NCBI GenBank assembly: GCA_946629405.1
Contig: CAMOXW010000019.1
Coordinates: forward strand, 1 to 22,552
Source of the DNA: an uncultured Ruminococcus sp.
GTDB lineage: Bacteria > Bacillota_A > Clostridia > Oscillospirales > Ruminococcaceae
DNA length: 22,552 nt
Direction: 5' to 3'
The notes below the pieces were generated by a model, which ran no database searches, was not told the DNA's origin, and saw nothing but the letters and a program-made list of their open reading frames with translations. Made by a program: the position numbers and the translations under genes. Shown in pieces: positions 1 through 7,897 of this stretch. How positions within the stretch are numbered: position 1 is the stretch's first letter; the number at the start of each line of letters is the position of its first letter.

Positions 1-11
1 AGAAATGTGAT

Positions 12-44
12 GCGCAAATTCCATATTTTATAAAGAATTTGCGC
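12..44. repeat. Inverted repeat, first of three back-to-back hairpins
   Basis: A perfect 10-base inverted repeat (GCGCAAATTC at 12-21, GAATTTGCGC at 35-44) with a 13-base AT-rich loop. It lies downstream of the LysR gene and directly abuts two further hairpins (46-64 and 65-90). No T-run marks it as a standard intrinsic terminator on either strand. The right arm and following bases resemble the hairpin at 12825-12845, so this may be a dispersed intergenic element. Confidence 0.6.
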
Positions 45-45
45 T

Positions 46-90
46 CCCTGAACAAAGTTCAGGGCAATAACCGCCGTAAGGCGGTTATTG
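46..90. repeat. Two adjacent perfect hairpins downstream of the LysR gene
   Basis: The first has an 8-base stem with a 3-base loop (CCCTGAAC at 46-53, GTTCAGGG at 57-64). The second begins at the very next base and has an 11-base perfect stem with loop GTAA (65-75 and 80-90). Both lie within 100 bases of the stop of the minus-strand LysR gene and could end or stabilise that transcript, but no U-tract follows in that direction. Function is inferred only from position. Confidence 0.6.
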
Positions 91-142
91 AGGACACATT
101 TATTATTACGTTCCGGAGTGACACGCAATTACATATCACGGG

Positions 143-1093
143 TTACCTGTACTGTACAAACGCCGATTCATTGCGGACTGCGTAAAGCTTGTTGACGAGC
201 TCAAGCTCTTTTTCTGAGAGGCGGTGCCCGGCGGAATATATCAGCAGGTCCTTGAAGCTGTTGTCACGGAATGCACATCTCCGCTGCGTAAGGCCGTACT
301 TTCCGCAAAGGCTGTCCGGCACCGGAGAATCAAGCATGAACGACTGTGGGACCGTCAGCAGGAAGTCCAGCGCACTTCCGCGGTCGTAGAGGCACACCCT
401 TCTGACAGGTATATCTTCGGGGCGGTTCTCGGAAAAAAGCTTCTCTACCGCGCCGTTTACATATGGCACAGCATCGTCGCCCTGACAAAGCTCAGTATAA
501 TTTGCCGAAAGTCTGGCATAGGTCAGGTCATCCTCGTCGGCAGCGGGATGCTCGGCGGACATTACCGCAAGCATTTCGTACTCCCAGAGCAGCTTGTACT
601 CCAGGTTCTTCTCGGCGAGAAAATCCTCAAAATACTTCTCATGAGCGGTGTTGAAGCGGATTATGCCGAAGTTATAGCCGTTCTCCCGGACGTTCTCTAT
701 TGTCCGGAGGGAATTGGTCTCGCAGAAGTATATCTCCATATCCTCGGGGTATTCCATTTCGGCGACGTACTCCGAAAACGCCTTTGAGATATAGCCGGCA
801 CGCGGGACAGATATCCTGAGCTTGCGGTTCACGGGCTTATCCGGGGAATGGATCGCCTCCATGTTGTCGATCTGCATGAGTATCTGCTTGGCATATTCGA
901 GGAACTTCACGCCCTGATCCGTGGGGATAACGCCCTTTGAGGTACGGCGGAAGATCGTTATGCCGAGGGTATTTTCGAGTTCCTTGATAGCCTTGCTGAG
1001 GTTCGGCTGAGCCATATAGAGGTTCTCGGCAGCCTGGGTGATAGAGCGGGTCTTCTCTATCTCGACGGCGTATTTGAAGTGCAGGGTATTCAT
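143..1093 (-). CDS. LysR-family transcriptional regulator
   Basis: A 316-residue LysR-type regulator. Residues 1-60 form the winged helix-turn-helix, with the family pattern 'SITQAAENLYMAQPNLSKAI' followed by LGITIFRR and GV..T..G. Residues from about 90 onward fit the two-lobed effector-binding domain. The ATG at 1093 is chosen because AGGAGG (1100-1105) lies 6 bases upstream. A longer reading frame to 1150 adds 19 residues with no family similarity and no ribosome binding site. It is the last gene of the minus-strand run, 122 bases after the acetyltransferase stop. LysR proteins usually sense a small molecule and act as tetramers near divergent promoters, but this one has no divergent partner, so its target is not evident. 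The effector is unknown. The length is typical of the family. Confidence 0.92.
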   Translation of the reverse strand: MNTLHFKYAVEIEKTRSITQAAENLYMAQPNLSKAIKELENTLGITIFRRTSKGVIPTDQGVKFLEYAKQILMQIDNMEAIHSPDKPVNRKLRISVPRAGYISKAFSEYVAEMEYPEDMEIYFCETNSLRTIENVRENGYNFGIIRFNTAHEKYFEDFLAEKNLEYKLLWEYEMLAVMSAEHPAADEDDLTYARLSANYTELCQGDDAVPYVNGAVEKLFSENRPEDIPVRRVCLYDRGSALDFLLTVPQSFMLDSPVPDSLCGKYGLTQRRCAFRDNSFKDLLIYSAGHRLSEKELELVNKLYAVRNESAFVQYR

Positions 1094-1121
1094 ATTCCGC
1101 CTCCTTCCAACAATTAGTGGT

Positions 1122-1152
1122 GCATGGGCGATGCTTGCATCCCTTTCCATGC
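1122..1152. repeat. Nested hairpin with REP-like GGGCGATGC core
   Basis: An outer stem (GCATGG 1122-1127, CCATGC 1147-1152) overlaps an inner imperfect palindrome at 1126-1143, GGGCGATGC / GCATCCC, which lacks two bases on one arm. The inner core matches the perfect palindrome at 19188-19213. It lies between the acetyltransferase gene and the LysR gene and is probably a copy of a dispersed intergenic palindrome. Confidence 0.5.
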
Positions 1153-1215
1153 TGCAAGTCTGTGTACATCGTCAGTCTGCTTTCGCTTACGGAAGTAAAT
1201 GCTGTATCGCAGATC

Positions 1216-1959
1216 TTACTTCTTGACTTCCTCAATACCGATAACGCGCCGCTTTTTCTTAGGCTTATCCTGCTGCTTATTGACATTTTTCAGTGACTCC
1301 TGCGGGAGAGCCTCCTTAGTCTCAGGAGCAGCGGCTTTCTCCGTCTTTACCGGAGCAGCCTTTTCGGGCTCAGCGGATTCGCCTTCAATATCGGGGATAT
1401 CCTCACTGGGTATCTCCTTGACAGGCTTGCAGGGATTTCCAACAGCGACCACGCCTGACGGAATATCGCTCACCACAACACTTCCGCCGCCGATAACGAC
1501 GTTGTCCCCGATAGTAACTCCGGGCATAACGCAGACATTTCCGCCTATCCAGACGTTGCTGCCCACCTTAATGGGTTTGGCGTACTCCAGTCCTTTGTTC
1601 CTTATCTTATATTCAAGGGGATGACCGGCAGTATAGAATCCGCAGTTAGGGCCGATGAAAACGTTATCACCGAAGATGACTTCAGCGCAGTCAAGGATAA
1701 CGAGGTTATGGTTGGCATAGAAATTATCGCCGATTATAATATTATAGCCGTAGTCGCAGAAGAAGTTAGCCTCTATCCAGGTATTTTCGCCTCTCAGGGC
1801 AAGAAGTCTGTCGAGAAGCCTGGTTTTTTTCTGGTAGTCGTTGTACTCGATCACGTTGTATTCCGCGCAGAGCTTTTTAGCCTTTACTCTTTCGGCGACG
1901 AGCTCCTTATCGTTGCCGTTATAAAGCTCACCGGCCTGCTGTTTTTCCTTTTCGGTCAT
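1216..1959 (-). CDS. Maltose/galactoside O-acetyltransferase-like protein with charged C-terminal extension
   Basis: A 247-residue protein. Residues 1-185 are a left-handed beta-helix acetyltransferase of the Maa/LacA (nodulation L) type: an N-terminal Mac segment, hexapeptide repeats, the catalytic-loop motif TAGHPL with the expected catalytic His113, and the closing VVAVGNPCKPVKEI. The family transfers acetyl from acetyl-CoA to sugar hydroxyls and works as a trimer. The usual length is about 185 residues. Residues 186-247 are an extra tail, first acidic and Pro/Ala/Glu-rich, then Lys/Arg-rich (PKKKRRVIGIEEVKK). A good site (AGGAGG) precedes the ATG. It follows the small membrane protein gene by 19 bases, so it is probably in the cell-wall operon. 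The substrate is unknown. A wall or capsule sugar would fit the context, but that is inference. Confidence 0.85.
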   Translation of the reverse strand: MTEKEKQQAGELYNGNDKELVAERVKAKKLCAEYNVIEYNDYQKKTRLLDRLLALRGENTWIEANFFCDYGYNIIIGDNFYANHNLVILDCAEVIFGDNVFIGPNCGFYTAGHPLEYKIRNKGLEYAKPIKVGSNVWIGGNVCVMPGVTIGDNVVIGGGSVVVSDIPSGVVAVGNPCKPVKEIPSEDIPDIEGESAEPEKAAPVKTEKAAAPETKEALPQESLKNVNKQQDKPKKKRRVIGIEEVKK

Positions 1960-1978
1960 TTTTAACCCTCCTCAGATC

Positions 1979-2437
1979 TTATTTCCACTTCACAGTGAGA
2001 TATATCGCAATAGCGAATGAACCAAGCGACATGAGCAGGAACACTGCTCTTTGCAGCGGTGAAACTTTTTTCCAGCCGCCGTTTTTTCTGTCCTTCTCGC
2101 GGCTTATGGCAGCAAACATCATAAGTACGAATGCCGCAGCGTAAAAGAAGCCGAATATTTTCTGGAGCAAACCGCATACGGCTAAGGAAAGCAGAAATCC
2201 TGCGAGTGACACCGTAGAGATCACGTCTTCAGCTTTTCCTGCGGGCGGCTTATCCACCGGCGGAAGTCCGCGGTCCTCACGGCGCTTTGCTTCAAGCTGC
2301 TCCCTTGTCACGACTATGGGTGCATCAACATCTTCCTTGTCGAGGAAGCGTTCCGTTTTTATATCGTCAACAACTTCTTCAAGTTCTTTGTTGTAATTGT
2401 ATTTTTTTCGCCGCTGTATATCATTATGAAGGCTCAT
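1979..2437 (-). CDS. Small membrane protein of unknown function
   Basis: A 152-residue protein I do not recognise. The first 70 residues are hydrophilic and strongly charged, probably cytoplasmic, with a Pro-rich end (GLPPVDKPPAG). Three hydrophobic segments follow at about 74-91, 95-112 and 130-149, separated by a basic loop (REKDRKNGGWKK). Its ATG overlaps the TGA of the preceding D-Ala-D-Ala ligase by four bases (ATGA), which usually means translational coupling and argues that it works with the ligase. It could be a partner or anchor for the cell-wall enzymes. Nothing in the sequence shows a catalytic function. Confidence 0.8.
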   Translation of the reverse strand: MSLHNDIQRRKKYNYNKELEEVVDDIKTERFLDKEDVDAPIVVTREQLEAKRREDRGLPPVDKPPAGKAEDVISTVSLAGFLLSLAVCGLLQKIFGFFYAAAFVLMMFAAISREKDRKNGGWKKVSPLQRAVFLLMSLGSFAIAIYLTVKWK

Positions 2438-3621
2438 CTCTTGGAACCCTTTGAGCCGAAGCTGCCTCCCATTGAGAGGATATTGGTATCAAAGGTATAG
2501 TTTATCTTTTCACCCTGTCTGTAACGTTTGAGAGCGAGCTGGATAAGGCGCTCAAGAAGCTCCTTGTACTTCACTCCCTTAGGCTCCCAGAGGTAGAATG
2601 CAAGTGAGCCGGGGATAGTGTTTATTTCGTTGATGTAGATCTTGTCATTGGACATATCTATCATAAAGTCGATACGAGTAACGCCGTTGCAGCCGAGATA
2701 GCGGAATGCGTCAACGGCTGTCTTTCTGATGAACTCATCCTGCTCAGGAGTTATCTCAGCAGGTATCTTTCTCTTGAGGGTAGCCATACCCTTGCTGCCG
2801 CCGGATTTTCCGCCGCCTACATACTTCTGCTCGAAGCTGAGGATGTCCTCATCGCTTGCCTGAACGGGTTCCTCACATACAGAAGCCTCTGCGGATTCGC
2901 TGTCGCCGACAACTGAGCAGTTGATCTCCTTGAGCTTGACAACGCAAGGCTCAACAAGGATACGGTCAGAGAACTGGAAAGCCTCCTCCATTGAATTGAT
3001 AAGGCTGTCGTGGTCTTTAGCCTTTGAGATACCTACGCTTGAACCGAGGTTGATAGGCTTTACGATGACAGGGTAGCCGAATTTCTCCTCGACCTGCTTA
3101 GCACAGTCCTCGATATGGTCGATCTCAAATGCTGAAAAACGACAGCAGTCAAGCACAGGGAAGCCTGCATCCTTGAGGAGTATCTTCATAACGAATTTGT
3201 CCATACCAACTGCTGAAGCAAGTACATCACAGCCTACATACGGGAGGTCAAGCGTCTGGAGATAGCCCTGTAAAGCGCCGTCCTCAACATTTGTTCCGTG
3301 AACGATAGGGAATGCCACATCAATATCGGAAATAAGGTTTGAACCGAACTTCTTCATCTTCTGGCGGATAAGCTGTACCTTGCCCTCGCTGCGGACGAAA
3401 ACGCACTCTGTACACTCGCTGAGCAGGGCGGGGATGTCCTTGAAGGCATTGATATCCATGAGCCTTTCGCCGGTGTAGAACTCGCTCTTTTTGGTCATAT
3501 AGACCGGGATGATGTTGTACTTTTCCTTATCCATGCTTGCCATAGCCTGAACTGCTGAGATGACGGAAACTTCGTGCTCGACGCTTCTTCCGCCGAATAA
3601 AACTGCAAGGTTTATCTTCAT
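2434..3621 (-). CDS. ddl: D-alanine--D-alanine ligase family protein
   Basis: A 395-residue ATP-grasp ligase that would join two D-alanines for the peptidoglycan stem peptide. Visible motifs are the N-terminal LFGGRSVEHEVSVISA (8-23), HGTNVEDGALQG (108-119), GSSVGI (193-198), RIDF (316-319) and the metal-binding NEINTIPGS (331-339). It is somewhat longer than typical Ddl (about 305-375), with an acidic insertion near 237-259, a Gly/Lys-rich stretch GGGKSGGSKGM (269-279) in the omega-loop region, and a Gly/Ser-rich tail. AAGGAGA precedes the ATG. It lies 42 bases after the MurF-like gene, whose product would use its dipeptide. The family also includes D-Ala-D-Lac and D-Ala-D-Ser ligases. I see no clear signature for those, but specificity cannot be settled by eye. 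It may be a second, specialised copy. Confidence 0.92.
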   Translation of the reverse strand: MKINLAVLFGGRSVEHEVSVISAVQAMASMDKEKYNIIPVYMTKKSEFYTGERLMDINAFKDIPALLSECTECVFVRSEGKVQLIRQKMKKFGSNLISDIDVAFPIVHGTNVEDGALQGYLQTLDLPYVGCDVLASAVGMDKFVMKILLKDAGFPVLDCCRFSAFEIDHIEDCAKQVEEKFGYPVIVKPINLGSSVGISKAKDHDSLINSMEEAFQFSDRILVEPCVVKLKEINCSVVGDSESAEASVCEEPVQASDEDILSFEQKYVGGGKSGGSKGMATLKRKIPAEITPEQDEFIRKTAVDAFRYLGCNGVTRIDFMIDMSNDKIYINEINTIPGSLAFYLWEPKGVKYKELLERLIQLALKRYRQGEKINYTFDTNILSMGGSFGSKGSKR

Positions 3622-3663
3622 AATAATTCTCCTTTATAATAATTCGGGATTCTGAATTTGTTT

Positions 3664-5316
3664 TTAGTAGTTGTCGGGCAGGTCGTTTTCGAGAAGGACT
3701 ATCTTCTTCTTTGCGGTCTGATAAGCCTGCACCTTTGCGAGTGCTTCATTGAGGTTATCAGCAACGAATACCTGCTCCATATTATATCCTGAATCCTTGA
3801 TACCGTTGTATATCGGCACAGTCTGGTTCTTTCCGACGAGTACGATATAATCGCACGCCTGTGAAGCCTCCTGACCGAATTCATAGTTGAGCTCCTCCTG
3901 CTTTTCGCCGAGCTCGACCATACCCGGTGTAACGAGTATGCGGCAGGCATCGAACAGTCCGAGCACATTGAGAGCCGCACGGCAGCCGCTCGGATTGGAG
4001 TTATATGCGTCGTCAATGAATGTAAGTCCGTTGCCCTTGTCGAGAAGCTGTAATCTGTGGGGTACTGCTGCGATACGCTTTACAGGAAGCACAAGCTTTT
4101 CGAGGGATATTCCTGTTCCGTGAGCATAGGCGATAGCTCCGAGGACATTCTGTACGTTATGCTCGCCGAGAAGCTTCATCGAATATCGGCAGCTTTCTCC
4201 GGAAGGCGCATTCACGGTGAATTCTGTTCCCCTGTCGGAAACGGTTATTTCAGTTGCACGGTAGTCATTGCCCTCCTGCAAGCCGTAGAGGACCGCATTC
4301 TTATACTGAGGAGCCTTTGCACGGATGAGGTCGTTGTCGCCGTTGAGGTATATCCTTCCGCCCTTTGCCTGAACGTGGTCCGCAAGCTCGAACTTTGTGT
4401 TTACTACATTTTCGATCGAACGGAATGTTTCAAGGTGCTGCGGTCCGACGGAGGTTATGATACCGTCGTGCGGATCAGCGATGCCGCAGAGTTCCTTTAT
4501 CTCGTGGACACGTCTTGCACCCATTTCGCAGATGAAATACTGGTGAGTGGGACGGAGGTCGCGGCGGACTGTTATCGTAACACCCATAGGAGTGTTGAAG
4601 CTTTCGGGAGTTTTGAGCGTTTCGTACTGTGAACTGAGCAGCTCACTGAGGTAGAACTTCATACTGGTCTTGCCGTAGCTTCCGGTGATTCCGACCTTGT
4701 GGAGCGAAGGCATATCCGCAAGCTTTTTCTTCGCATCATTGATGTACCAGTTCTGAACAGCCTTTTCGACAGGCTTGTTAATGAGATTCGAGAGCGGAAC
4801 GAGTATAGGGGTGAGGTAGAGTGCCGCGCCTGTGAATACAAAGGGGAGCACATTTGTGAACCTCCACGCGCCGTCGAATTCAACTCTGTCTGCACAGAAG
4901 AATGCACCTGTGAAGATGAGAGCGATAAGTATGAAGAACGTAACAAGCATCCGCTTGACACGGGCTGTATATACAAGCGGCTTCTTGAATTTCTTTCCGG
5001 GCTTGTTAGCAGCAGCGATACCGATATTTGCAGCGGCAAGAAAGCCTGTAATGCAGTACGCAAGCCTTAGTCTTCCGGAATTGAGGACGTGCTTCTCGGC
5101 ATCCCATATAAGCACACGCTCCAGAGGAAGCAGCATAAGCTGTATCACCAGGAATATGATGAGCGGGATATAGCGTTTGATGTTCTTCTTCATCCACCAC
5201 GAATGTTCGGGTGTTTTGTAGCCGTTGAGCTGGAGCATATGGAACTCTCTCAGCCCTGAAAATATAATTGCTGACAGTGTGACTGCCGCGTAGATGCACC
5301 ATAAAACCAGATTCAT
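3664..5316 (-). CDS. Membrane-anchored MurF-like Mur ligase
   Basis: A 550-residue protein. Residues 1-180 carry five hydrophobic segments (about 3-20, 49-66, 84-102, 121-141, 153-175). The rest is a Mur ligase: P-loop TGSYGKTS (211-218), EMGA (264-267), the GPQHLETF...NTKFE segment (291-310), GEHNVQN (384-390) and the MurF-typical DDAYNSNPSG (435-444). MurF adds D-Ala-D-Ala to UDP-MurNAc-tripeptide using ATP. The usual N-terminal substrate-binding domain of soluble MurF is absent and a membrane domain takes its place. AAGGAGA lies just before the ATG. It sits immediately upstream of a ligase that makes the expected substrate. It could be the cell's MurF, a second one for membrane-bound precursor, or a ligase for another polymer. 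Motif-level assignment is firm, exact substrate is not. Confidence 0.85.
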   Translation of the reverse strand: MNLVLWCIYAAVTLSAIIFSGLREFHMLQLNGYKTPEHSWWMKKNIKRYIPLIIFLVIQLMLLPLERVLIWDAEKHVLNSGRLRLAYCITGFLAAANIGIAAANKPGKKFKKPLVYTARVKRMLVTFFILIALIFTGAFFCADRVEFDGAWRFTNVLPFVFTGAALYLTPILVPLSNLINKPVEKAVQNWYINDAKKKLADMPSLHKVGITGSYGKTSMKFYLSELLSSQYETLKTPESFNTPMGVTITVRRDLRPTHQYFICEMGARRVHEIKELCGIADPHDGIITSVGPQHLETFRSIENVVNTKFELADHVQAKGGRIYLNGDNDLIRAKAPQYKNAVLYGLQEGNDYRATEITVSDRGTEFTVNAPSGESCRYSMKLLGEHNVQNVLGAIAYAHGTGISLEKLVLPVKRIAAVPHRLQLLDKGNGLTFIDDAYNSNPSGCRAALNVLGLFDACRILVTPGMVELGEKQEELNYEFGQEASQACDYIVLVGKNQTVPIYNGIKDSGYNMEQVFVADNLNEALAKVQAYQTAKKKIVLLENDLPDNY

Positions 5317-5343
5317 ATTTATCTCCTTGGATTCCGCGTATTA

Positions 5344-6123
5344 TCAGTCTTCTATCTTCATAAAGCTGCTCATCACGCGGTTAAAGGTGAACTGCTGCTC
5401 AAGGAAGGAATAGTGACCGGCATTTTCGAGCTTTACAAGACCTGCATCGGGAATGAGTTTTTCCATTTTTTCGCCGTCAGAAAGCGGAGTTGCGGTATCG
5501 TTGACGCCCCAGATAAGAAGTGTCGGGGCTTTGATATCCGGCAGATACGGCTCCAAGTCCTCGTTCACGACCTTTACCATTACCTGACGCATCATAGGCG
5601 AGGCTGCCGCATAGTCGGCGCTGCCCATTTTCTTGCGGAAGTTTTCGAGAGCATCCGGGCGGAGCTTCTGCATGAGCTTAGTGGAAAGGAAAGCCTTGCC
5701 GAGCTTATAATAGCGTGTGCGCCAGCTTTTCTTGTTGGATTTCGGCGGCATGATGCCGGCACTGTCCACGAGGATGACCTTAGTTACCTTGAACGGCAGG
5801 CTTTCGCGGGCGTGCATTTTTATGATGACTCTTCCGCCGAATGAATGACCGAGGAGCACGACCTCCTTTGTGTCATAGTCCGCAAGGAAGTCTATGACGA
5901 ACTGGACATAGTCGTCCACGCACCAGGGTGTTTTCGGCTCATCGCTCTCGCCGAATCCGGGCATATCCATAGCGACTACGGTATATTTTTTCGAGAGCAG
6001 GTCGATAAGGTTGGCGAAAAGCTTTATATTGCTTCCCCAGCCGTGCAGCAGAACTACGAGGTCACCGCTGCCTTTCTGTTCATAGTTTATACCAAGACCG
6101 TTTACAGTTTTTCTCAATTTCAT
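5344..6123 (-). CDS. Alpha/beta-fold hydrolase
   Basis: A 259-residue alpha/beta hydrolase. The oxyanion motif HGWG (27-30), the nucleophile elbow GHSFGG with Ser94, the acid in WGVNDTATP (Asp209) and His237 in NAGHYSF form a complete catalytic triad. No signal peptide, so cytoplasmic. I choose the ATG at 6123. A TTG nine bases upstream is in frame but has no ribosome binding site, whereas GGAG lies 3-4 bases before the ATG (short spacing). It is the first gene of the minus-strand operon, 27 bases before the MurF-like gene and behind the promoter at 6172-6200. Family members cleave esters, amides or lactones. The substrate is unknown, and the context suggests a cell-envelope role by inference only. 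Confidence 0.88.
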   Translation of the reverse strand: MKLRKTVNGLGINYEQKGSGDLVVLLHGWGSNIKLFANLIDLLSKKYTVVAMDMPGFGESDEPKTPWCVDDYVQFVIDFLADYDTKEVVLLGHSFGGRVIIKMHARESLPFKVTKVILVDSAGIMPPKSNKKSWRTRYYKLGKAFLSTKLMQKLRPDALENFRKKMGSADYAAASPMMRQVMVKVVNEDLEPYLPDIKAPTLLIWGVNDTATPLSDGEKMEKLIPDAGLVKLENAGHYSFLEQQFTFNRVMSSFMKIED

Positions 6124-6171
6124 TATCTCCAATTATTTATTTCTTCCGCATCACGGGTACATACACTATTT

Positions 6172-6200
6172 ATTATAGCACGCTATTGCCGCTGTGTCAA
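6172..6200 (-). promoter_or_regulatory. Sigma-A promoter for the hydrolase-MurF-Ddl operon
   Basis: On the minus strand TTGACA (6195-6200) is followed by a 17-base spacer and TATAAT (6172-6177), a full match to consensus. It lies about 50 bases upstream of the hydrolase ATG. The intergenic stretch 6124-6446 holds this promoter and the divergent purB promoter. I see no gene in it. Confidence 0.9.
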
Positions 6201-6370
6201 TGTTTTTTAAGGCGGCGCTGTACAAAGATTTCGTCGTGCTGCATAGATATTTCGCAGACATACTGCCGCAAGTCAAGTGAGCTCTGTGTATGGCGGCGGA
6301 AAATATGCAATCTGCTCCTCAACCCTTTCTACAAGAATGGTATGCTGCGGGAACCGGGATGATGCGGCAG

Positions 6371-6399
6371 TTGACAGAGTGGGCGAACAATGATATAAT
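6371..6399 (+). promoter_or_regulatory. Sigma-A promoter for purB
   Basis: TTGACA (6371-6376), a 17-base spacer and TATAAT (6394-6399), a full consensus match 48 bases upstream of the purB ATG. The bases just before the -35 (TGCGGCAGT, 6363-6371) are the exact inverse of ACTGCCGCA at 6262-6270, a possible operator pair. Confidence 0.9.
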
Positions 6400-6446
6400 T
6401 ATAATGATATATTACGCGCTTATGCGCCATGAAGGAGTAAATCACT

Positions 6447-7886
6447 ATGAGCAATAACAGAAACAGTTACGAAAGCCCGTTCTGCACAAGATATGCCAGC
6501 GAGGAAATGCAGTATGTCTTCTCTGCTGACAAAAAATTCACAACATGGAGAAAGCTCTGGGTAGCCCTCGCAAGAGCCGAGATGAAGCTCGGACTGCCGG
6601 TCACCGAGGCACAGGTCAGACAACTCGAGGAACATATAAACGATATCGACTATGAGGCAGCCGAGGCAAGAGAGCGTATCACACGCCATGACGTTATGGC
6701 TCACGTTTTCACCTACGGTCAGGCTTGTCCCGACGCCGCACCTATAATACACCTCGGTGCGACCTCCTGCTATGTCGGCGACAATACAGATGTTATCATC
6801 ATGCGCGATGCTATGCAGATAGTCCGCAGGAAGCTTCTCAACGTCATGAACAATCTCGCAAAATTCGCCGATGAATACAAATCCCTCCCCTGCCTCGCAT
6901 ATACCCACCTCCAGCCGGCGCAGCTAACGACCGTCGGCAAGAGGGCAACTCTCTGGCTCAACGAGCTTCTCATGGACTTCGAGGACCTGGAGTACCGTAT
7001 ATCAACGCTCAAACTTCTCGGCTCAAAGGGCACTACCGGCACACAGGCTTCATTCATGGAGCTTTTCGAGGGTGATACAAACAAGATAAAGCAGCTTGAA
7101 AAGATGATAGCGGAGGAAATGGGATTTGATGCAGTCGTGCCCGTTTCCGGACAGACATATTCAAGAAAGGTCGATTCGCAGGTACTTTCCGTGCTCAGCG
7201 GAATTGCCCAGACCGCAAGCAAGTTCTCAAACGATATGCGTATCCTTCAGTCCTTCAAGGAAATGGAGGAGCCCCGTGAGAAAAAGCAGATAGGCTCGTC
7301 CGCAATGGCATACAAGCGCAATCCTATGCGCTGCGAGAGAATAACCTCCCTTGCGAGATACGTCATGATAGACAGTCTCAATCCTGCCTTCACAGCAGGT
7401 ACACAGTGGTTCGAGAGGACGCTCGACGACTCCGCAAACAAGCGTATCTCCGTAGCCGAGGCATTCCTCGGAGTTGACGCGATACTCAACATCATGATGA
7501 ACGTCACCAACGGCATCGTGGTATATCCCGAAATGATACGCCGCCGCGTCATGGCAGAGCTGCCCTTCATGGCGAGCGAGAACATCATGATGGACGCAGT
7601 AAAGCTCGGCGGAAACCGTCAGCAGCTCCACGACCGCATCATGGACCTCTCTATGGAGGCAGGTGCAAACGTCAAGGAGCGCGGACTTGACAACAATCTC
7701 TGCGAGCTCATCGAGGCCGACCCGATGTTCATGGTCACAAAGGAGGCTCTCGAAGCGAAGCTCCAGCCCGAAAACTATGTCGGCAGAAGTCCGCAGCAGG
7801 TCGAGGAATTCCTTGCTGAGTGCATAAACCCGGTACTTGAAGCAAACAAGGACGTTCTCGGCGAGAGCTTTGAAATGAAGAACTGA
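6447..7886 (+). CDS. purB: Adenylosuccinate lyase
   Basis: A 479-residue lyase of the aspartase/fumarase superfamily. It removes fumarate from SAICAR and from adenylosuccinate in purine and AMP synthesis, as a cytoplasmic tetramer. Visible signatures: RHDVMAH (80-86), the TSCYVGDNTD segment (106-115), YTHLQPAQ (152-159, with the conserved His154) and the superfamily signature GSSAMAYKRNPMRCER (283-298) with the catalytic-loop serines and Lys290/Asn292. The signature and the length resemble the eukaryotic ADSL-like clade (about 480 residues) more than the shorter Bacillus form (about 430). GAAGGAG lies 9 bases before the ATG. It is a single gene with its own promoter, not part of a pur operon here. 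Confidence 0.96.
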   Translation: MSNNRNSYESPFCTRYASEEMQYVFSADKKFTTWRKLWVALARAEMKLGLPVTEAQVRQLEEHINDIDYEAAEARERITRHDVMAHVFTYGQACPDAAPIIHLGATSCYVGDNTDVIIMRDAMQIVRRKLLNVMNNLAKFADEYKSLPCLAYTHLQPAQLTTVGKRATLWLNELLMDFEDLEYRISTLKLLGSKGTTGTQASFMELFEGDTNKIKQLEKMIAEEMGFDAVVPVSGQTYSRKVDSQVLSVLSGIAQTASKFSNDMRILQSFKEMEEPREKKQIGSSAMAYKRNPMRCERITSLARYVMIDSLNPAFTAGTQWFERTLDDSANKRISVAEAFLGVDAILNIMMNVTNGIVVYPEMIRRRVMAELPFMASENIMMDAVKLGGNRQQLHDRIMDLSMEAGANVKERGLDNNLCELIEADPMFMVTKEALEAKLQPENYVGRSPQQVEEFLAECINPVLEANKDVLGESFEMKN

Positions 7887-7897
7887 GAGCTGAGCCT

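Noticed and set aside
1094..1150. Longer N-terminus for the LysR protein
   Set aside because: The extra 19 residues have no family match, and the strong AGGAGG site lies before the internal ATG at 1093.
837..1286. Minus-strand frame of 149 codons overlapping the LysR and acetyltransferase ends
   Set aside because: It is in another frame of two well-supported genes and has no recognisable domain.
3638..3658. AATTC..GAATT palindrome between the MurF-like and Ddl genes, recalling the rimM-trmD repeat
   Set aside because: Only a five-base arm pair with no heptamer array, too short to call a related copy.
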